64,000 nucleotides of DNA, taken from positions 1,240,001 through 1,304,000 of the forward strand of contig JAGTWJ010000001.1 of the NCBI GenBank assembly GCA_020064725.1. Direction: 5' to 3'. The notes under the pieces are model-generated. The model did no database searches. It was not told where the DNA came from and was given only the letters and a program-made list of their open reading frames with translations. The position numbers were made by a program, and so were the translations under genes. This stretch comes from Drechslerella dactyloides (lineage: Eukaryota; Ascomycota; Orbiliomycetes; Orbiliales; Orbiliaceae). This document shows, one piece after another, positions 26,026-37,600 of the stretch. How positions within the stretch are numbered: position 1 is the first letter of the stretch; each line of letters opens with the position of its first letter.

Positions 26026-27822
26026 ATGGTGGAGGACAAGTTAGTACTCCCCCGTCGGCCCACCGGCTGAGCTTCCCGCGGCGATGGAGGTCGTCGAGCC
26101 GAGTGCGGGATCCCGAGAACCGGCGTCTGATGCGGGCTTTGGGGTTACTTCTCGGCGGCGATGGCGGGAGATATATTGGGTTTCGGGGATTGGCTGACAC
26201 GGTGGCGAAAACAGGTACATCGGGCTGGCGCTGGCCGTCGGTTCGAGCTTGCTGATAGGTACGCGCGAGACAGAGGAGCTGGGTTCAACTTGTAATCAAC
26301 GCGGCTTGCTAACGAAGTGGGAATCTAGGCTCGAGTTTCGTGATAACGAAGAAGGTACGACAGACAATGCCGCGCCGATGGCTAGAGACGAATCGAAATA
26401 CTGACGAGCGGTCGAATCGCAGGGCTTAATATCAGCGGAAGTGAAGCAAGGATTTTCAGGCGAAGGGTATTCGTATCTGAAAAACTCGCTATGGTGGATA
26501 GGCACGATGACGAGTACGGCCCCCATTCATCCTCCGCCCTCCCGCCAAGACGGCGATATATCTCGGCGCGGAACTTGCTGACGAACGTGATGCAGTGGTT
26601 GTTGGCGAAATCGCCAATTTTGCAGCATACGCCTTTGCGCCGGCGCTGTTGGTCACGCCGTTAGGAGCGCTAAGTGTGCTGGTGGGGTATGTGAATTCGA
26701 AACCGAGTGGGTCGGGTCGTCGGCTGGAAGCTAACTAACTGCGCAACGTCACGGACAGGGCTGTGCTGAGTTCGTACTTTCTGCACGAGGATTTGGGGAT
26801 ACTGGGGAAGCTCGGATGCGCGATTTGCCTGATTGGATCGGTCATCATTGTGCTCCACGCGCCCGCTGACGAGGAGGTCAACGAGATCGAGCGGCTGCTC
26901 GAATACGCTTTGAAGCCAGGTATGAGCGCGGTATCAAATGCGACTTTGGGGGGAGCTTCGCTAACACTTGGTGCGATGGGTGTAGGATTCCTGCTGTACT
27001 GTTTGTTCGTCGCTGTGTACGCGACGGTTGTGATTTACAAAATCTCGCCGAGATACGGCAAGAAGAACCCGCTGATATACCTCTCGGTTTGCTCGACCGT
27101 CGGCTCGGTCTCGGTCATGTCGGTCAAGGCGTTCGGCATCGCGCTGAAGCTCACGCTCGGCGGGAACAACCAGTTCACGCACCCGTCGACATACGTGTTC
27201 ATCATCGTGACGGCCGTCTGCATTCTCACGCAGATGAACTACTTTAACAAGGCCCTCAGCCAGTTCTCCAGCTCGATGTACGTCCACCAATCATCGCAAT
27301 CAGCAGCACCGCTGAAATTTCGTCAATGAGAGAGCGATTGGCTAATTTTAAACGCATGGCAGAGTCACACCGCTATACTACGTTACGTTTACAACGGCAA
27401 CGCTGTCCGCCTCGTTCATCCTCTTCCAGGGCTTCAACACGTCGAGCGCGGTCAACATCATCTCGCTCCTCTGCGGCTTCCTCATCATCTTTGCCGGCGT
27501 ATACCTGCTCAACCTCGCGCGAATCAACCCGCGCGGCCTGATGAACGGACACGCGGACGTGGACGGCATACCCACGGACCCGATCTCGGGGTTCCAGACG
27601 CGGAGAAGCATGCAGGCGCGGCGAAGCCTGGACCCGAACCGGCTGAGCGGCAGCAGCTTCCGGCGGCAGAGCAGGGATGAGCTTGGCGGTGGCGCGTACG
27701 AGGAGGCGATGGTGGGATTGACGGATTTGGCGGAGGACAGCGACGATGGGGATGAAGAGAGGGGGATGATTTCGCCGCGGAAGCCGAATGGGATGCCCCG
27801 GAGCCCAGGGTTGCGGCGGTAG
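26026..27822 (+). CDS. NIPA-family magnesium transporter
   Basis: Eight exons: 26026-26039, 26215-26258, 26329-26354, 26423-26513, 26596-26686, 26759-26919, 26986-27277 and 27363-27822, giving 392 residues. The ATG is in CACAATGG context. After MVEDK comes the first membrane helix with the family motif YIGLALAVGSSLLIG, then SSFVITKKG. Later helices include EIANFAAYAFAPALLVTPLG, GAVLSSYFLHEDLG, CLIGSVIIVLHAP, ILTQMNYFNKAL and TPLYYVTFTTATL. This is the conserved NIPA arrangement of about nine helices. Family role: Mg2+ and other divalent-cation transport at the plasma or endosomal membrane. The hydrophilic C-terminus (about residues 310-392), rich in Arg, Ser and acidic residues, is cytosolic and variable. 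The first three coding exons are tiny (14, 44 and 26 nt), so the first helix is assembled from several exons. The reconstructed junctions restore the family consensus, which supports them. Confidence 0.93.
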
Positions 27823-30758
27823 TCGGACGTTTGAAGGCGGCGGCGGTGGCAGCATGTGCATGATATCTATCTATCCATATATTCTCTCTCTTTTCGTTTT
27901 CTCTTTCTCGTTCCTTTTTTCACTCACAAAATCAACAAAATTTGGAATGGGATATGCACGGTATTGTCGATATTCATCGGTTGGGTTTTGGTTCAAAGTT
28001 TCCTTCATGAGAGCAGTTTTTTTCTTACGTGCGCTTACCCATTTTTTCCTTTTGTCGCTTTCATTGATTGTTTTTTTTTGGTTCCGCTTCACATTTTACA
28101 TTTTACATTTTCCTTTGTTGGATGGATGGATGTATGATGGAGGAAGCGTGCGTGCATGTGGGGAGGGGAGGGGGAAGCGTGTGGTGTGGTACGATAGATG
28201 TATCGACGAATTGCTCTACAGTTCGGATTTCGACGGGCGGGTAGAGCGGTATATAGCATTCATACTACAGTGCGTGCGGTTTTTCTGTTAAATTTTTCCT
28301 TTCCGTTTGTCTTTATAGAAAAGAAAGACTACCATTTTTTTCTTCAATTCATCGATCATTTCTCAATTTTTACGTCGTTAACGCGGTATACAGTGTTGCT
28401 GTATAGTATTTCTCTGGCCGTTATTTTCTCTCCTTGTGTTCTTTGAAGCTTCTTGTTTGAATTTCCTTTTGGTACAGCATGCGCTTCGGGGATTCTGGTA
28501 TTTACGTACATGTCGACGTCTTTGATTGCTGCCTTTTTCCATATTCGTTCGTTCACTGATCACTTGGGGTCGGGAGGCTGGCCTGGTGGACGGGTGACTG
28601 CATGCGCTGTTGAACTTCTGACTGTATATATGAATTGGACACTGATACCTTGGGATAAATAGCTATATGCATCGCACGTACTTATTTGCTTTATACTGAG
28701 CTCGTATTCACTAGGCTGTCGTTTATCTCGTGAGTGGGCTCCGTTGTTGAGACGACGGATATCGCAGATGTATTATACACGTGCACGAGATTTGAAGGTG
28801 ACTCTTGGGGTTACGTACTGCGAGCTTGATTAATTGATTGTTTCTGTGGGTAATCGGGATATAGCATCTACTTCCCAGTTATAATATTTGCACGCGACAT
28901 GTTGCAGAATTTGGAAGCTGGTCTCGGACGCGGTATATAAGCTGGCTGCGTAACATTGTTTGCCGCCTAGCTGGCTTGCAGTTGTATATATCCCCGAACT
29001 TAAGACTCGGGTCACGAGCGAGGAGATGATATCAATTCATGAGTGAGTATTCATGCCACTTGTTTGCACTATATTCCATTGTTCATGCGGGTGATTGCAA
29101 TTCGAATATTCATCTCGCCTCGAGCTCGAGCTCGTGTGACCGCGGTGATTGTGCTAGCGTGGGAAGGTAATCGACAAAAGAAAGGAAATATAACCCAAGT
29201 ACATGTACTTATGTACCCATAATCCGAAACAGCGACGACGCGACATGCGATCTGGACCTGATCAACCGACCGACCGACTGACTGCAGACTAACCGGCCTA
29301 GCACACGACACTCTAGCTTCGGGTTTCAATGCGATGGGTTCAGTTAAGTAACTTCTGCCAAGGGTGGGCAAACTGTCTTTGGTGGGTGTGTTTGCGTAAG
29401 CTGGCGGGCTGAGCCACTTTTTGTGAGAAGTTTTTCATCATCACGGTGCATTTTATCGTTACTCTTCATTCCACTTCAACGGGTGGAACAAGGAAGCTGG
29501 CTACCGGCTATTGAGCGGGCGGGTATTGGGATGGCAAGAAGTACTGCGCGCACCTGCCTGTGAGCTGTCAGCGGGTGTGACGTAGCTGGGCGGTGGCCGT
29601 CGGATGCCTGGTATATTGATCACATCCGTCGACGCATTGTACACACGGCCGGATGTATCGACGAGATACATGTATTCAACATCCATCCCGCTTGACACCT
29701 TAGTAATGCGCCGGTAATCAATCGTGCGAAACGTGCTATCGGCGGCGCAGCGCAGCTGGACCGTGCCAGTCCAGTCTAGTCTGCAAGGAGTGGAGATGGG
29801 GTTAACTTCCCGGCAGCTGGGCCACCAGCTAGCTGGCGTGCGCGTGGGAGCGGCGAATGGGGCAGTTTGACGCAGCACCGCCTCGTGAGTGGCCGAAATC
29901 CAAATTAATGTCTACGTCGGCTGTTGGAAGGTGTCTACCGGCTGTGTGTAAGTATGTGTAGTGTACTGATTTGAGGGGGGAGTGTTAAGGTTGGGGGTTA
30001 TTTGATATATAAGAAAGCTAGAGTCGCATTTGTCCATTACGGATTGTGGCTGCTGGACGCTGTCAAATCGATCCCGGCTCTTTGTTCTGCGCGGTTGTTG
30101 GAGAATACGACACTCTATATAATCCGACATACCAGCATCTCGAGGTGGAAATTTAAATAATATACGATACCGGGTTTATAAAGATTGCTCGAATCCCCGC
30201 CGGCGCGTATCTGGTCAAGCGTTCACGTTTATATTAACCCAAACCGCGGCCTCGAAAGCTTGTTCGAGTTGGCAACTTAAAAGACGAGCCACGGGCGACC
30301 GGGCTTCCAGAATACTTCGAATCATCGCATCTACCTTTCGGATCCTGTCACCAGCAAACAGACATTAAAGTAACGTCGGACCCTGAGCACCGGACCACAG
30401 ACCGCCCCTTGCTTGCTGCCCCAATCAATCTACCTGCGGCACCGCATCTCTTCTCCGCCAGTCTTTAGCCGACCCGCCGCTTTTTAATTTCAGTTTGCTC
30501 GACCCGACGGCCTGCTGCGAGCAAACGGGAGACCAGGAGCCTGTCCAGTTCTGCCTCTTGATTGGACCGTCTCGGGCAGCTAGCGTTTGGGGTTCTCGCT
30601 CACGCCGCCTGCAGCTGGCTTAACTTGAAATACTGCCGACATTCCCCCCACAGGCTGAAGAAGTTAAGCTTCGAAGGACACCAACAACCTTTTTAGTGCT
30701 ACTTCGACTACGACTTTCGAGATAGAAGTTTGAGCGATAAGGCAGTTTGGAGGCAGCG
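27823..30758. other. Intergenic region between NIPA and the VHS-GAT gene
   Basis: A 2.9 kb gap. The first part (27860-28450) is T-rich and probably the NIPA 3' UTR and terminator region. The middle contains a minus-strand open frame (29501-29878) with some amino-acid complexity but no confirmed start exon; it is treated under findings. The right part (30170-30758), ending in TTTCGAGATAGAAG and the start codon of the next gene, is its promoter and leader. Confidence 0.5.
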
Positions 30759-33177
30759 ATGAAGAAGTTCCAGGACCTGATACGGCCGAAGGCTGCCCGC
30801 AGCGGTATGTTTTTCTTCTTTCTTCTCGTTCTTTTCCTTACGGGCTAGCTGCGGTGCAACGGACGGACAGCGGGGGAATGCTCAGCTCGGGGTCGGGGTT
30901 TTGCGATGCGGGCTCCTTCTGTCGGGTTAGTTGGGAGAAGTCTGGCTGGGCTGGTGCTAACTGCGGGTTTTTTTATTCTCCGCTGCAGAATCGCAGGATA
31001 CGGGCGCGGACACACCGGAGGCAAATGTCGCCAGGGCGATCGTACGTTCTGCTCCCCTTGGCAAGTCCGGCCTTGCGATCACCATTTAAGGGTGCTGAGG
31101 CCGGCGCAACTCGTGTGCTTGTGGCGATGTTAACGGTGCGGTCGTTGATCACAGAAAGCGTTCTTCGATGCGGGTAAGGAGGCCCGGCCGACGGCACCTG
31201 GGCCTGAGGGCATCGACAACAATGCGGCCGCGCAGGTACGATATATACTCCTACGAACGAACATACATACCTCCATACATATCCGTCCTCGATATACATA
31301 TGTCAGGGCGGGGTACGGCTTACACGCATGCGGACAGCAGCGCTGACGAGGATATATCATTACGATAGATCGACGAAGTGACGTTCCTCCCGACCATCGT
31401 CGACTGCACCGAGTCCTCGCCCACGGCCGCCAAGGAAGCCCTCGTGACGATCCGCAAGAACCTCGAGCACAAGGGCAGCAAGAACGGCGCCCAGCAGTAC
31501 AAGGCGCTCATGCTGTTCCGGATCCTGACGGACAACCCGGGTGCGCAGTTCACTCGCAACATCGACGCGAAGTTTGTGAGCACGGTCAAGGACCTGTATC
31601 GGGGCACGCGGGACCCGAGCGTGCGGCAGCTGCTGGTTGAGAATATGGAGTATTGTTTGACGAAGGAGGATCCCGGGCTGCAGCTGTTGAAGGAGTGGTA
31701 CGTCAAGGAGAAGGAGAGTGCGATTCGAGCTTATGTGAGTATACCGCTTATACTTGTGCCACCGTCTTTTTCTTCTTTTCCCGTTCGCCATACAAGTTTT
31801 CGATCGCGACGTCGGGGTGGGCGTGCAGGTGGGAGGTTAACGGTTTCGTCGGGGAATTCTGGCATTGTGGCTTGAATTTCCATTATGTAATATCGTGCGG
31901 TTGGGCGGACGGATGGTCTTTCTTTCTTTTTACTTTTTGGTTTTTTTATATTTTTATATTTCCTGCAAAGTTAAGGCTAAGCTGACGGTGACCGGTTTTG
32001 TGGGGGTGGATTCAGGCGCAGGTTACTCCGAGTGCGAGAGGGGCGCTGGGCATGTACTCCGGCCTGGCGACGCCGCCGCTGCCACCGGGGTACCACCACA
32101 CGCGGCGGGCGAAGAACGCGCTGCCGACGCCGGAGGAGCTTGCCCGGAGGATCGCGGAGGCGCAGACGTCGGCGAAGCTGCTGATGCAGATTCTGCAGAG
32201 CACGCCGACCAGCGAGATTCTCGCGAACCAGTTGATCACGGTAACTACCACCCTTCATTTCCTACCTGGTGCGACATAGGGGACGGTGTGCTTATATATA
32301 TATATGATGGGGGTGCAGGAATTCGCGGACCGATGTTCGGCAGCGTCGCGGTCGATACAGCTGTTCATCGAAGCGGACAGCCCGCCGCCGGACGAATCGA
32401 CGATGCTCACGCTCTTCGAGACGAACGAGCAGCTGGCAACCTCTCTCTCACGGCACCAGCTCGCCGTCTTCTCGGCGAAACAGGCGCAGAAGCAGGAGGG
32501 CGCATCGCGCACGAATAGCAGTAACGCGGTCCCGCAGGTGCCGCAACCGCAGCCCACGCCGTCACCCCAGCCTGAGGGGCCGACGGGTGCGCATCCCGAC
32601 CCGGAGCCGCAGCAGCCGGTCGTGAGCTCGACGCCAAACTACGGCTTCAGCGGGTTTGGCAATCGCGCGAGCCCCTCGCCGCCGGTTGTCGAACGGCCGT
32701 ATCCGCCGCCGCCGCAGCAGTATCCCAGCGTTGGACAAGGGCAGCAGTATCCTAGCGTGGGGCAGCAGTATCCTAGCGTAGGACAGGGGCAGCAGTATCC
32801 TACTTCTAGCCAGATCTATTCGAGCCCTGGCCAGCAGAATCCTGACAACCCATTCAATGATCCTGAGCCGGTGGGTGGATACCCGTGGAGGCAACAGCAA
32901 CAGCAGCAACAGCAGCAGCAACAGCAGCAACAGCAGCAGCAACAGCCGCGGCAGGAGCAGCAGGACTCGCTTTACGACCGGTATTCACCGAGTCCTGTGG
33001 ATCATACGCCGCCAGCTGCGCCGGGGCAGGAGCGACATCCGATGGCGGATGCGACGCCGGCCCCCGTGCCGCCGGTAAGTGCATATATGCGTTTTATATC
33101 CAGCGGGGTGAAGGTGTAGATGGATGCTAACAGTGGACGGGTAGATGCCGCACGGGTATCAACCGTATAGGTATTAG
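30759..33177 (+). CDS. VHS-GAT domain trafficking adaptor with poly-Gln tail
   Basis: Seven exons: 30759-30804, 30989-31041, 31155-31235, 31369-31734, 32016-32240, 32319-33074 and 33145-33177, giving 519 residues. The start is MKKFQDLIRP. The VHS (ENTH-like) superhelix spans about residues 20-182, with the motifs LPTIVDCTESS, AKEALVTIRKNL and YKALMLFRILTDNPG. The GAT three-helix bundle covers about residues 215-320 (PTPEELARRIAEAQTSAKLL, then LFETNEQLATSLS). The C-terminal 190 residues are disordered: QQYPSVGQG repeats, an NPF tripeptide (a potential EH-domain ligand) and 18 consecutive Gln. Family knowledge: VHS-GAT proteins (GGA, TOM1 and yeast Lsb5 groups) bind ubiquitin, Arf GTPases and cargo signals on endosomes or the Golgi. 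No GAE ear domain or clathrin box is obvious, so a Lsb5/TOM1-like role is more likely than a GGA role. The model ends with the small exon encoding PHGYQPYRY. Confidence 0.88.
32715..32803 (+). repeat. Coding tandem repeat QQYPSVGQG
   Basis: Four imperfect copies of a unit reading QQYPSVGQG, with a shortened QQYPSVG variant and a QQYPTS end copy, lie in the disordered tail of the VHS-GAT protein. Copies differ mainly at synonymous positions. Tyr/Gln/Gly/Pro-rich repeats of this type are low complexity and can be aggregation-prone. Confidence 0.85.
32892..32945 (+). repeat. CAG/CAA tract encoding 18 Gln
   Basis: An interrupted CAG/CAA repeat in frame in exon 6 of the VHS-GAT gene encodes 18 consecutive Gln, followed by PRQEQQ. 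The mixture of CAA and CAG would slow replication slippage. Confidence 0.9.
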
Positions 33178-34667
33178 AGGGGGTCCAGCATTGAGATGTT
33201 CCGTGTTAGAGGGGGTTCTGCGGAAGGTAGCAGGGAGCCGGCTTCTCTGGAACGTGGCTTAGATATTCAAGTTGTCAGCGAATGGCATTGAACGGCGGGC
33301 GGGGCGAGCTGGGTGATCGATTGACGATTGGTCGGATTCGTGGTTTCTGATGCACGGCACTTGAACGTATATTACTACTGTCTTTGATTTTCTCGGTTGT
33401 ATTTTTACTCGACTGCTTTCAAATGCTTGTATCGGTACACGCGGGCAGCAGCATCCTTCTTCCTTTTCTTCTTCTTTATTTATTTTATTTTATTATTTTC
33501 AGCCCTGTTTGTAGCATATCATTAGGATTTCGTTATCCTTCCTGACGTCAAGCTCTCCCGTAAACATTATTGTACTGTACTATGTGATGTGCACTGAGCA
33601 TGAGCGCATGAGCATGAGCAGCGCCAGCCCGTACAGGCGACTGGCAGGCAAAGCTTGTGCTTGCAAGCAGGTTGTCCAACGTTGACCGTGCCGGGGTGCT
33701 CAGGCCGACGGCGACCTGCCCGAATGATGTAACCTGCGGGGCCGGACGGAGCCAGCCATGCTCGGGCGCCGTGCTGCCAGCTTGCGGGGCGTCGACCGAG
33801 AGTCGACCGAACTCAAAAGCGCAGAGATTTCGCTACGGCTGTTCTGGACGGTGCCCGGGCATGTCGACAAGCGTGCACCGAGTGTGTGTACTTCACGTAC
33901 AATTCGAGCTGTGGCGAAGGATGGACGATGGAAGATGTAGATGTAGATGGCTGATGCCTTGGTTGTGATCTGATCTGACGGGCAGCGCACTGCGACTGGG
34001 ATCTGGCAATTACCACTTAGCCAACCACACGCCTGTTGACGTTGTACCGCGAACTTGCAACTATACATACACACACGAACTACCACCCACCATCCTTCCT
34101 TCCTTCCTTCCTTCCCCAAGGATCAATCAATCAATCCCTTCTCGACGCCCCGCGACTGGACTTATTATTAGACCTGCTACGTTTTTTGTAACGTTCCCCC
34201 TCCATCGCTCTTGCTGCTGCTGCTTGGTGCAGTGCAGCTAGTTAGGCCAGCTTGGTTGGACGGGTTTCTGCGCTGCGCTGCTATTTTGAATCTCTGCGGT
34301 GATGGAAACGCTCCTGCAGCGCCGGCCATCGGACTGTTTCTATCGCGACAGCCATCGGACAGCCTCCTGAGCCAGCGAGCGGGCGAGCATGTTTGTGGCG
34401 GCCGGTTGACCTTCACGACCACTCATTCGAACGCTCCTTGATCTCTTCGTTCTCTTTCCCTTCCTTTCGTTCAGCGGGGGCTGCACTGGCTGGCTGGTCG
34501 ACTGTCGTTCCCACGACGCTGTTAGAGTGCACACCGCATCATACATCATACAATACATCAACCGTCAGTTTTATATCCTTCCCTGATATCGTTGTGCTCA
34601 CCCAATACATACCATCTCACTCGTTTATCGAACTACGTTCTTTCCGCCTGTCGGGCTGCCGTCGACA
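33178..34667. other. Intergenic region upstream of the CPS1/DIP2-like gene
   Basis: About 1.5 kb. The 3' flank of the VHS-GAT gene has a TTTATT-rich stretch at about 33474-33500. Further right are a TTCC run (34093-34115) and the pyrimidine-rich leader that ends at the start codon context GTCGACAATGG. No exon was recognised. Confidence 0.5.
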
Positions 34668-37600
34668 ATGGATTCGCCAGCAGACCTGCAGCACAAGCTC
34701 GCGGAGCTCGATCATGAATTAGAGGTACCCACTTGCTTCCTCTCCCTGCCCCTGACCGCTTTGTTATTGAACCTCATCGCTAATGTCACCGACCCGCAGG
34801 ATGGCGAGATCACGCAAAAGGGCTACGAGAAACGGCGCACCCTCCTCCTTTCCCAGTTCCAGTCCTTCACGAGCTCCACCTCCTCCCCGCGCGGCTCCAT
34901 CCAGTCCGTCTCGACGTACAGCCCTCACCAAACAATCCAGGCCGTCAGCCGCTCGCCCGTACCTTCCCCGGCGCTCTTCCAGCCGGACTCTCCGCAGCCC
35001 GGCCGCTACGGCCTGCAGCCCGGCCAGGCGAGCAGCACGTACGACCGGAATGACACGATGGTTTCCAGCGTCAGCGGCTTCAGCGCCGCTGGCACCCCCG
35101 TTTCATCCACGCCTACCCCGCGCAGCTTCTCGCAGCCGCTGCAGGCGCAGCAGTGGCACCACCGCAATCCGTCCACCGGGTCCGCTGCAGCGCACGCACG
35201 GCAGGCGTCGTACTCTTCCTACCCGCAGGGCCCGGGGACTCCGCAGCAGCCGGCGTACGTCCAGCCGATGTACCAGCCGCAGGGGCCCGGGTCCGGGCCT
35301 GACTACGGCAATTACAACAACGGCGCGCAAGGCGGGTACGATCCGTACTATGGACAGCAGCAGCAAGGGCAGATGCCGCAGGGCGCCGGGCAGTACGGCT
35401 ACGACTCGCGCGCGCAGACAATGGCAGACTACCCCTACGAAGGGACGAGCACGATGACGAGCACGACGTATTTCGCGGACTTTTCACAACAGGGCTACGA
35501 CCCCGCCTCGCAGCAGGGGCAGCTGCGGCCGGATAGCTACCAGTCCCAGCCGTACGTGCACCGGTACTCCGGCGCAACCGGCGACCCTCCCTATTCGCCT
35601 GCCGCGAACGCCGCGCCGCCGCTGCTAACGGCGTCCGACCTCCCGCCTGCCATGGCTACCAACCACATGCCGCCGCTGGAGCCCCGCGACGTCCCGTTCG
35701 ACGTGTACGACCCGCACAATGACAACATTCCCATGTCCAAGTTTGACAATATCGCGGCGGTGCTCCGCCACCGCATGCGCACGAACGGCAAGCAGGCGGC
35801 CTACATGGTGCTCGACAGCCGGGGCAAGGAGATCGCAACGTGCACGTGGGAGAAGCTCGGGTCCCGCGCCGAAAAGGTCGCGCAGGTGATCCGCGAGAAG
35901 TCCAACCTGTACCGCGGCGACCGCGTGGCGCTGATCTACCGCGACATCGAGGTGATAGATTTCGCGATCGCGCTGCTGGGGTGCTTCATCGCCGGCGTGG
36001 TCGCCGTGCCCGTGAACAACCCCGAGGACCACAGCAAGCTCAATCTGATCCTGCAGCAGACGCAATCGCACCTCGCGCTCACGACCGACAACAACCTCAA
36101 GGCCTTCCAGCGCGACCTGACGAACCAAAAGTTGCAATGGCCGCGCGGCGTCGAGTGGTGGAAGACGAACGAGTTCAAGAGCTTCCACGCGAAGGGCGAG
36201 GTGCCGCCGCTGCAGGTGCCCGACCTCGCCTATATCGAGTTTTCTCGCGCGCCCACCGGCGACCTCCGCGGCGTGGTGATGGACCACCGCACGATCATGC
36301 ACCAGATGAGCAACCTCTCCGCCATCATCTCCACCACCGGAACGCAGCAGAGTGCTAAGGACACGTTCGCGGCCAACCTGCGCGACCGCACCGGCCGCCC
36401 CATCGCGGGGAATACCTCCGGCGAGACGCTGGTGACCTACCTCGACCCGCGGCAGTCCATCGGCATGATTATGGGTGTGCTGCTGGCGGTCTACGGCGGG
36501 CACACGACGGTGTACTGCACGCATTCGTGCATTTCGACAGCGGGGCTCTACGCCAATATCATCACGCGGTACAAAGCGACGTTGATACTAGCGGACTACC
36601 CGGGCCTCAAGCAGGTTGCGTACAACTACCAGCAGGACCCCTACACGACGCGGAATTTCTCGAAGAAGCAAACGGTGGACTTCTCGCCGATGAAGCTGTG
36701 TCTGATCGATTGTCTGACCGTCGACCCGGAGTTCCATGAGATCCTGTCGGACCGGTGGCTCCGCCCGCTGGGCAACGCGCGCGCGCGCGACGTCGTCGCG
36801 CCGATGCTGTGCTTGCCGGAACATGGCGGCATGCTGATTTCCATCCGCGACTGGCTCGGCGGCGAGGAGCGCATGGGGTGCAGTCTTGTCGCGGAGACGC
36901 TGAACGCCGCGACGGGGGACCCGGACAGGCCGAAGGAGACGTCGCCCGGCGGGTACACCGGCCTGATAGGCTCCGATGCCGCCAAGGCCGATGAAAACGC
37001 GCACAAGCAAAGCGACCTGCTGGAGGCACTGCTCGACAAAGAAGCGCTCAAGACGAACGACGTTGTAATCGTCGCCGTAGGCGCGGAGGCGCGCAAGCGG
37101 TCGAACGAGCCCGGCGTCGTCCGGCTGATGGCATTCGGATACCCTATCCCCGACGCCACGATGGCGGTCGTGGACCCGGAGAACAGCGTGCTCTGCGGGC
37201 CCAACACCATCGGCGAGATCTGGGTGGACTCCCCCTCGCTGTCCGGGGGCTTCTGGGCGCTGCCAAAGCACACGGAAACGATCTTCCACGCGCGGCCGTA
37301 CAAGTTTGAGCCGGAGAATCCGCTGCCCGTGATGCTCGACATGGAGTTTCTGCGCACGGGCCTGCTGGGGTGTGTTATCGAGGGGAAGGTGTTCGTGCTG
37401 GGACTGTACGAGGACCGGTTGCGGCAGAAGGTGGAGTGGAGTGAGGGGTCGACCGCGGCGGAGGAGGCGGCGGGCATGGTTGGGGGACGGGCGATGGCGG
37501 AGTATCGGTATTTTTTTGTGCAGCATATCATTGTCAGCATTATCAAGAACGTGCCGAAGATTTACGATAGGTGGGTGCATTTCTTAGATACCAGCAAGAC

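Noticed and set aside
30181..30215. A GCTCGAATCCCCGCC stretch resembling a tRNA B box
   Set aside because: No matching A box, acceptor stem or anticodon arm could be folded around it.
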